Source: Perca fluviatilis
Lineage: Eukaryota; Chordata; Actinopteri; Perciformes; Percidae
Length of the DNA stretch: 64,000 nt
NCBI RefSeq assembly: GCF_010015445.1
Contig: NC_053118.1
Location: forward strand, 8,878,907 to 8,942,906
Direction of reading: 5' to 3'
A model generated the notes under the pieces. That model made no database searches. It was not told where the DNA came from and was given only the letters and a program-made list of their open reading frames with translations. The position numbers and the translations under genes were made by a program. Every line of letters starts with the position of its first letter. Positions within the stretch are counted from its first letter, which is position 1. Positions 58,616 to 64,000 of the stretch are shown here, piece by piece.

Positions 58616-59726
58616 TCATCCATCTACTGAATGTGGGTGGTGTCTGTTCCTTCCACATTTAGTTTCTTGTGTAAAGCCAAATATGGCACATATTGGGTTT
58701 GGAGAGATGTCTATACCAAACATTTTGGAGTAGGCCTGAAATATATCTGCCCAAAATGTCTTGAGATAAGGGCAAGACCAGAACATATGTATGTGGTCAG
58801 CTGGCTGACTTTTACAGCGGGGACAAGCAGGATCAGCACTAGGGAAAATCTTGGCCAGTTTAGCCCTGGTCCAGTGTACTCTAAGAAGGATTTTAAGTTG
58901 AATTAGGCTGTGTCTGGCACAAGGAGAGGAGGTGTGTACTAGGCCAAGTGCTGCCTCCCATTGATCCTCTCTCATTGCTTCCCCAAAGTCATCCTCCCAG
59001 AGCTGCCTTATTCCTTGCAGCGAAAGGGGAGAAATGTTGCAGACATCATTATAAAGAGTTGAAATTAAGCCTTTCCGATGCAGAGATAAAGAGAAAAAAT
59101 TGTCTATTGTATTATCTGTTGGAAAGTATGGGAAGGAGGCAACGTTTTTTTGTACAAAATGTCTTACTTGGAGATATCTAAAGAAATGAGACTTTGGCAG
59201 ATCGAACTTCTCAGAGAGTTGTGCAAATGACCCAAAGCTGCCCTCAATAAAGAGATTGGAAATAGATGTAATGCCTTGCCCAAAGCCATATCCCAAAGGC
59301 TGAGTCCAGGGTAGAGGGTGGGAAATTATAATTGTTCATGATAGGAGAATGTGTTGACATTGTTGATAAATTAAAATGTCTTTTAAATTGTGACCAAATT
59401 CTGATTGAATTAAGAACAATGGGATTTGAGGAGAATTTGCTTAGTGGAGCAGGAGGAAAAGGGGCACACAGCACAGAACTTAGGTGAACTGGGCTGCTTG
59501 TGCACTCCAGGTGTACCCAGGGCTCACTCCTATCAGGTTGGTATTTTTCTGTCCAAAACAACATTTTATGAATATTACAAGCCCAGTAATAATAAATAAA
59601 GTTGGGTAGTGCTAAGCCCGCAAGTCCTTTGGGTCTCTCAAGAGACTGCCTTTTGATCCTGTGTGATTTACCATTCCAAATGAATGATGTTATGCTCTGG
59701 TCCAAGGTTTTGAAAAACTTTTTCAA
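58616..59726 (-). pseudogene. L1 ORF2 C-terminal remnant
   Basis: Contains SITSFIWNGKSHRIKRQSLE, GLALPNFIYYYWACNI and, after a frameshift near 59270, a 226-residue frame. That frame ends with a cysteine motif CPRCKSQPADHIHMFWSCPY. This is the post-reverse-transcriptase region and zinc-knuckle of L1 ORF2p. Confidence 0.85.
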
Positions 59727-59908
59727 TGGGATAGCACCGTCTGGACTCTTTTGAAATATTAATTAGTGTGGAAAGTACAAGAAAGAGAAGAGAAAAAAAA
59801 TTTAAAAATAAAACCACACTTATGACTGACACGTCAATTGTGCCAACAGTTCGGTGAAGTGGGCTAATATGGCAATCAGAGCTCGCTTACCAACATAAGT
59901 CCATAGAC

Positions 59909-60319
59909 CACATGTGTCAAACTCAAGGCCCGCGGGCCAAATCTGGCCCCTCGTACATTTTGATCCGGCCCGCATATTAATTTAGGTTCATAATACATTT
60001 TGGCCCAACTAGTTTTTGTTGCTTTATCTGATGTTTTTGTCACTTTTTTCAGCATTTTTGCCACTTTTTCAGACGCATTTTTTGACGTTTTTTTCCCGAT
60101 ATTTTTGTGGCGCTTTTTTCTTTGATGGCTAAGTTAAATTTTTTGGGGCTTTATGTCGACCAAGCTGTAAGTGAGAAGACTATATGAGACATGCAAAAAT
60201 ACAGATGTTTGATCTTGTTCGATTAAATAAAAGCATGTCAATAAATGTACATGTCTGGCCCTTGATGTAATTCTTTTTTTCCAGTGTGGCCCTTAGTGAA
60301 AATGAGTTTGACACCCCTG
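59909..60319. mobile_element. hAT-type MITE with 8-bp target duplication
   Basis: 411 bp with termini CACATGTGTCAAACTC and GAGTTTGACACCCCTG (usual CAGGGGTGTCAAACTC). Perfect direct repeats CCATAGAC flank it (59901-59908 and 60320-60327). There is no transposase. It is inserted into the L1 remnant, so it is younger than that L1. Confidence 0.93.
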
Positions 60320-60368
60320 CCATAGACTGTAGCAGTTAGCTTAGGCTAATCACCCTATTATAGGCCAT

Positions 60369-61281
60369 TCAAACAAAATTATGCGGTTTCTGTCTGTATG
60401 GAGATATCCAGGTCCGCCTGGCTGCACTTTCCAAAAATGAGGAGGCCTCGTCGGGTGAGAAGAAAATCCGCCTCTGCCAGTTCTTGTCGGTGACCTGGAG
60501 CTTGGCGGGGAATAGCATCCTGTAGGAGAGCCCAGCGTTTTTTAGTTGAGACTTAACTGGAACAAATGCAGCTCTCTTCCTAGAAACTTCGGCACTGAAA
60601 TCCGGGAAAAAGTGAATCTCCGATCCGCGAAAGGACAGAGAGCTTGCCTCTCTTGCCAATTTTAGAATGCATTCCCTGGTCTGATAATGATGAATCTGTA
60701 CAAGGAATGGACGTGGTCTCGGGTCGGATGGACTCTTCTTAGTCATGGCTGTCCAATGAGCCCTGTCGGCGATTGTAGTGGTAGGAAAAGCCTCGGTTCC
60801 AAAGGTCTCCCTCAGCAGTGTGTCGATGAATGCGGTGGGCTGTGATCCCTCGACTTTTCAGGCAGACCTATTATGCGGATGTTATTACGCCTGGATCGGT
60901 TTTCCAGATCCTCCACTTTAAGTTTCAGTGATTCGTTATCGGTGGAAAGGGCTGCAAGTTTAGAATCAAGTCTTTCAAGCCTCGTCTGCGTGTCATTGAG
61001 CGAGGTTTCCAGGTGTTGAATGGTTGCATGGTGTTGATGAATAATCTCTCGGTCAGCAGTTGAGCAGAGAGCTTGGCTACTATGCGTTCTTCCATGGAAG
61101 TCAGCAGCCTCTCCATATCACACAGCGTTAGCGGTGCGCGGCTAATGCTAGCATCAGGATCCGCTGGTTCAGCTAGCTTAGCTGCGTCATCTTGAATTAC
61201 TTTCGTAATTTGTTGGTCCACCAGTTGATTTTGCTTTTTAGTGGCCTTTTTCATGTTATAGGTTAAGTACAGCGTTTGCAC
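60369..61281 (-). pseudogene. L1 ORF1 remnant
   Basis: Begins MKKATKKQNQLVDQQITKVI near 61255. It passes a helical region, then LENRSRRNNIRI-type RNA-recognition text near 60900. After frameshifts comes the C-terminal domain: FLVQIHHYQTRECILKLARE, SLSFRGSEIHFFPDFSAEVS and LSYRMLFPAKLQV. It would encode the L1 RNA-binding protein. Confidence 0.75.
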
Positions 61282-61411
61282 AACTAGTTGTGTAATATCA
61301 GACGGATACGACTAGGATTTTACCAGGATTTGAACAGAGTGATCCCAGTTTGCGACCTACTCCGCTATTGCGTCAAACCGGAAGTCCGTGTGTCGTTTGA
61401 GAACCACTTAT

Positions 61412-61537
61412 CTACATAATGGATAATTATGATCGTCAAGGTAGCTCACCACTCACTTGGTAGAGTGTATACCATTACCATTAAGGGTGCCCTATCATGT
61501 TTTGTTGTCATTTGATTGCACAACATGTGTAAAGATC
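61412..61537. repeat. inverted repeat, right arm
   Basis: CTACATAATGGATAATTATG through GATCGTCAAGGTAGCTCACC to CACAACATGTGTAAAGATC mirrors 57875-57993. The L1 copy lies between the arms, and its 5' end abuts this arm. Confidence 0.92.
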
Positions 61538-61622
61538 TAATGTTGATTTAGTGAACGATCAGTCCTTGCGTAGCTTTTGCATGCAGTTAAAATGAATTGA
61601 TATATCCCACTTGGTTTGTTAG

Positions 61623-61762
61623 GTTTCAAGGGAGGAAAACTATCCAGAAGACATGACAGTGAAGATGACAAGAGCGGGAAAATGTCCAGTGTAATCTCCA
61701 TACAGGACTCACAATCTTATATCTCTGAGTCTTCAGTGGAAAGAAAGATGAGAACTGACTGA
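61623..61762 (+). CDS. candidate terminal coding exon, function unknown
   Basis: After an acceptor-like CTTGGTTTGTTAG, one frame stays open for 46 codons to a TGA at 61760-61762. It reads FKGGKLSRRHDSEDDKSGKM, then SSVISIQDSQSYISESSVER and KMRTD. It is acidic and serine-rich, like a disordered protein tail. AATAAA lies at 61906-61911. There is no ATG at its start, so it must be a 3' exon. It may belong with 55808-56706 or with a gene broken by the L1 insertion; I cannot show either. Confidence 0.4.
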
Positions 61763-62095
61763 GTCAAACTCCGAATCAAATGAAAACCTTGTTTACATTT
61801 TGAATATGTGTGCATAACAGAAGGTTGTCAAGAAGATCTGATTTCTCATTGACAATGTTTCACTAATGTTTAAAAGCTCTGTGAATGTTTAACTTTAAGA
61901 GTATTAATAAACTAGGAATCATTGTTTAGTAATGCTTATTCAGTATTGTTATACATTTATCAAGTGTTAGTTAAGGTGCATATGTTCTCAACTTTACAAT
62001 AAGGCTATCAAACAGCATTAATAACTGTTTGATTATGGTTTAGTAATGCTTATTCACTATTATTATACATTTATCAAGTTTTAGTTAAGGTGCAT

Positions 62096-62136
62096 TTTTT
62101 TTAAATTTTTAAAAAAAAAACACAAAAACCATTACA

Positions 62137-62182
<46 letters not shown>

Positions 62183-62249
62183 TTTTTTTTTTTTTTTTTT
62201 TATATTTTTTTTTTTTTTTTTTTATTTTTTATACACCCCAAAAAACACT

Positions 62250-62303
<54 letters not shown>

Positions 62304-62402
62304 TTTTTTATTTTTTTTTTTTATTTTTTTTTTTTTTTATCAAAAAAAAAAAAACAATAAATAATTATTTAATTTTTTTTTTTTAATTTTTTTTTTTTTT
62401 TT
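62096..62402. repeat. long poly-T region with A interruptions
   Basis: Several pure T runs of up to about 45 bases, separated by short A-containing words. Such a tract is prone to assembly and sequencing error. Confidence 0.95.
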
Positions 62403-63302
62403 ATACATTATCAAGTGTTTGTTAAGGTGCATATGTTCGCAACTTCACAATAAGGATACCAAAGAGCATTAACACCTGTTTAATTATGGTTTAGTAATGC
62501 TTATTCAGTATTATTATAAATCTATCAAGTTTTAGTTAAGGTGCATAGGTTCACAACTTTACAATAAGGATACCAAAGAGCATTAACACCTGTTTAGTTA
62601 CGGTTTAGTAATGCTTATTCAGTATTGTTATACATTAATTAAGTGTTAGTTAAGGTGCATATGTTCTTAACTTTACAATAAGTCTATCAAACAGCATTAA
62701 CTGTTTAATTATGATTTAGTAATGCTAATTCAGTATTGTTATACATTAATTAAGTTATAGTTAAGCTGCATATGTTCTCAACTTTACAATAAGGCTAACA
62801 AACAGCATTAACACCTGTTTAGTTATGGTTTAGTAATGCTTATTCAGTATTGTTATACATTAATTAAGTGATAGTTAAGGTGCATATGCTCTCAACTTTA
62901 CAATAAGGCTATCAAACAGCATTAATAACTGTTTAGTTATGGTTTAGTAATGCTTATTCAGCATTATTATACATTTATCAAGTGTTAAGGTGCATATGTT
63001 CTCAACTTTACAATAAGGCTACCAAACAGCATTAATAACTGTTTAATTATGGTTTAGTAATGCTTATTCAGTATTGTTATACATTTATCAAGTGTTAGTT
63101 AAGGTGCATCTGTTTGCAACTTTACAATAAGGCTACCAAACAGCATTAATAACTGTTTAATTATGGTGTATTAATGCTTCTTCAGTATTGTTATACATTA
63201 ATTAAGTGATAGTTAAGGTGCACATGTTCTCAACTTTACAATAAGGCTACCAAACAGCATTAACACCTGTTTAATTATAGTTTAGTAATGCTTATTCAGT
63301 AT

Positions 63303-63484
63303 TATAAGTGTATAACGTGTTACCTAATACAATTATAAGCACATCGACTATAGCTTTCTGTAGCATACATGTGCATTGCACAGAGTCATATGCTGTATTC
63401 CATTTCCTGAGCTGAACTGTATCCTTAATTAAAGCTCCTCCGGCGAGCCTCCTCGATCCTTCCTCCTCAATGTGCATTTTAGGA
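63303..63484. repeat. block interrupting the tandem array
   Basis: The sequence from TAAGTGTATAACGTGTTACC to CCTCCTCAATGTGCATTTTA differs from the array and splits one unit. The part AAAGCTCCTCCGGCGAGCCT plus CCTCGATCCT resembles a dispersed fish repeat. The minus-strand frame 63292-63477 crosses it and is not considered a gene. Confidence 0.5.
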
Positions 63485-63780
63485 AGTTTAGTAATGCTTA
63501 TTCAGTATTATTATACATTTATCAAGTGTTAGTTAAGGTGCATATGTTCTCAACTTTACAATAAGGCTACCAAACAGCATTAATAACTGTTTAATTATGG
63601 TGTATTAATGCTTCTTCAGTATTGTTATACATTAATTAAGTGATAGTTAAGGTGCACATGTTCTCAACTTTACAGTAAGGCTACCAAACAGCATTAATAA
63701 CTGTTTAATTATGGCTTAGGAATGCTTATTCAGTATTATTATACATTAATCAAGTGACCATTTAAGGTTAAGTAATGCTT

Positions 63781-64000
63781 ATATAGCATGCACAATAATT
63801 TATATAGGTTGGGTTTTAATGTCTACATGAAGACAAAGGAAGAAGCAAACCTCTGCATGGAGACTATGGAGTCTTTTTACTGATCTCACCCTCTACCAAA
63901 AGTAAGTCGTTGTTGGAGGATGGACAAAAAAAAAAAAAAAAACCCACACCCCAATTAGGGTTGGTGTGTGGACATTTAAAGACCTTTAAGACATACATGC
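63781..64000. other. window end, no gene seen
   Basis: AT-rich with a poly-A run (63928-63941). No supported feature. Confidence 0.35.

Larger units (their letters stand above)
58595..61390 (-). mobile_element. L1-type LINE with internal deletion and nested hAT element
   Basis: The minus strand carries ORF1 (about 61281-60369) and the C-terminal part of ORF2 (59726-58616). The endonuclease and reverse transcriptase between them are missing, about 2.5 kb judged from typical L1 length. A 411-bp hAT element interrupts the junction region. Orientation and protein style match the L1 at 26475-29850, but they are different copies. It is inactive. Confidence 0.8.
61915..63780. repeat. tandem array, unit about 112 bp
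   Basis: TTTAGTAATGCTTATTCAGT recurs about every 110-118 bp (near 61926, 62038, 62489, 62607, 62717, 62829, 62943, 63054, 63165, 63281, 63487, 63602, 63715). Each unit also contains GTTAGTTAAGGTGCATATGT and CAACTTTACAATAAGGCTA. It is interrupted by a poly-T region and by a 180-bp unrelated block (about 63303-63484). Confidence 0.95.

Noticed and set aside
62096..62402. Poly-T region as a genuine long retroposon tail
   Set aside because: No retroposon body adjoins it, and runs of this length are a known weak point of sequencing and assembly. It is kept as a repeat only.
1..64000. CRISPR arrays, operons, riboswitches or prokaryotic mobile elements
   Set aside because: The window is clearly vertebrate nuclear DNA with introns and LINE/SINE/hAT repeats. 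The tandem arrays lack unique spacers.

Overview
This is a window of vertebrate nuclear DNA, almost certainly from a ray-finned (teleost) fish and probably a percomorph. It carries one vegfa-type gene with teleost-like exon sequences. It also carries many repeats typical of teleost genomes: Rex1-like, Rex3-like and L2-like LINE tails, tRNA-derived SINEs, L1-type retrotransposons, many non-autonomous hAT elements and very long (CA)n tracts. There are no bacterial or viral genes, no operons and no CRISPR arrays.

Left third (about 1.2-19.6 kb): a complete vascular endothelial growth factor A gene on the minus strand. I could place seven coding exons, and every junction has a GT/AG pair in a consistent phase. 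They are exon 1 at 18726-18791, exon 2 at 16510-16552, exon 3 at 12768-12964, exon 4 at 11353-11429, exon 5 at 11232-11264, the exon-7 equivalent at 6895-7026 and the exon-8 equivalent at 4124-4145. Joined, they give 570 nt, or 189 residues plus stop: a VEGF165-type secreted growth factor with all eight cystine-knot cysteines, the heparin-binding domain and the C-terminus CDKPRR. A CCAAT box, a GC box and a TATA-like element lie at 19480-19547. The 3' UTR probably ends near 1.19 kb. The introns contain SINEs, hAT elements and palindromic elements. One repeat ends within a few bases of the exon 3 splice donor.

Middle (19.6-55.7 kb): I found no convincing host gene here. It is a repeat-rich stretch with hAT elements (one with an N-terminal transposase remnant next to the vegfa promoter), a 3'-truncated L1, an L2-like LINE with an internal 256-bp tandem duplication and a 2.2-kb foldback element with TA flanks. 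It also holds a SINE split by a 1.5-kb insertion, a hAT element of 1.36 kb with a perfect 8-bp target duplication, a roughly 20-bp-unit minisatellite interrupted by another repeat, and a 560-bp direct duplication on either side of that minisatellite.

Right part (55.7-64 kb): a possible small spliced gene on the plus strand (55808-56706) that I cannot name, and an orphan terminal coding exon (61623-61762). Between them lie an internally deleted L1 with a hAT element inserted in it, and an inverted repeat around the L1. The window ends in an array of about 112-bp tandem repeats broken by very long poly-T tracts.

I found no evidence of a new multi-gene system. The observations most worth checking are the repeats lying against vegfa splice and promoter sites, the two unnamed coding candidates, and the foldback and nested-element architecture.
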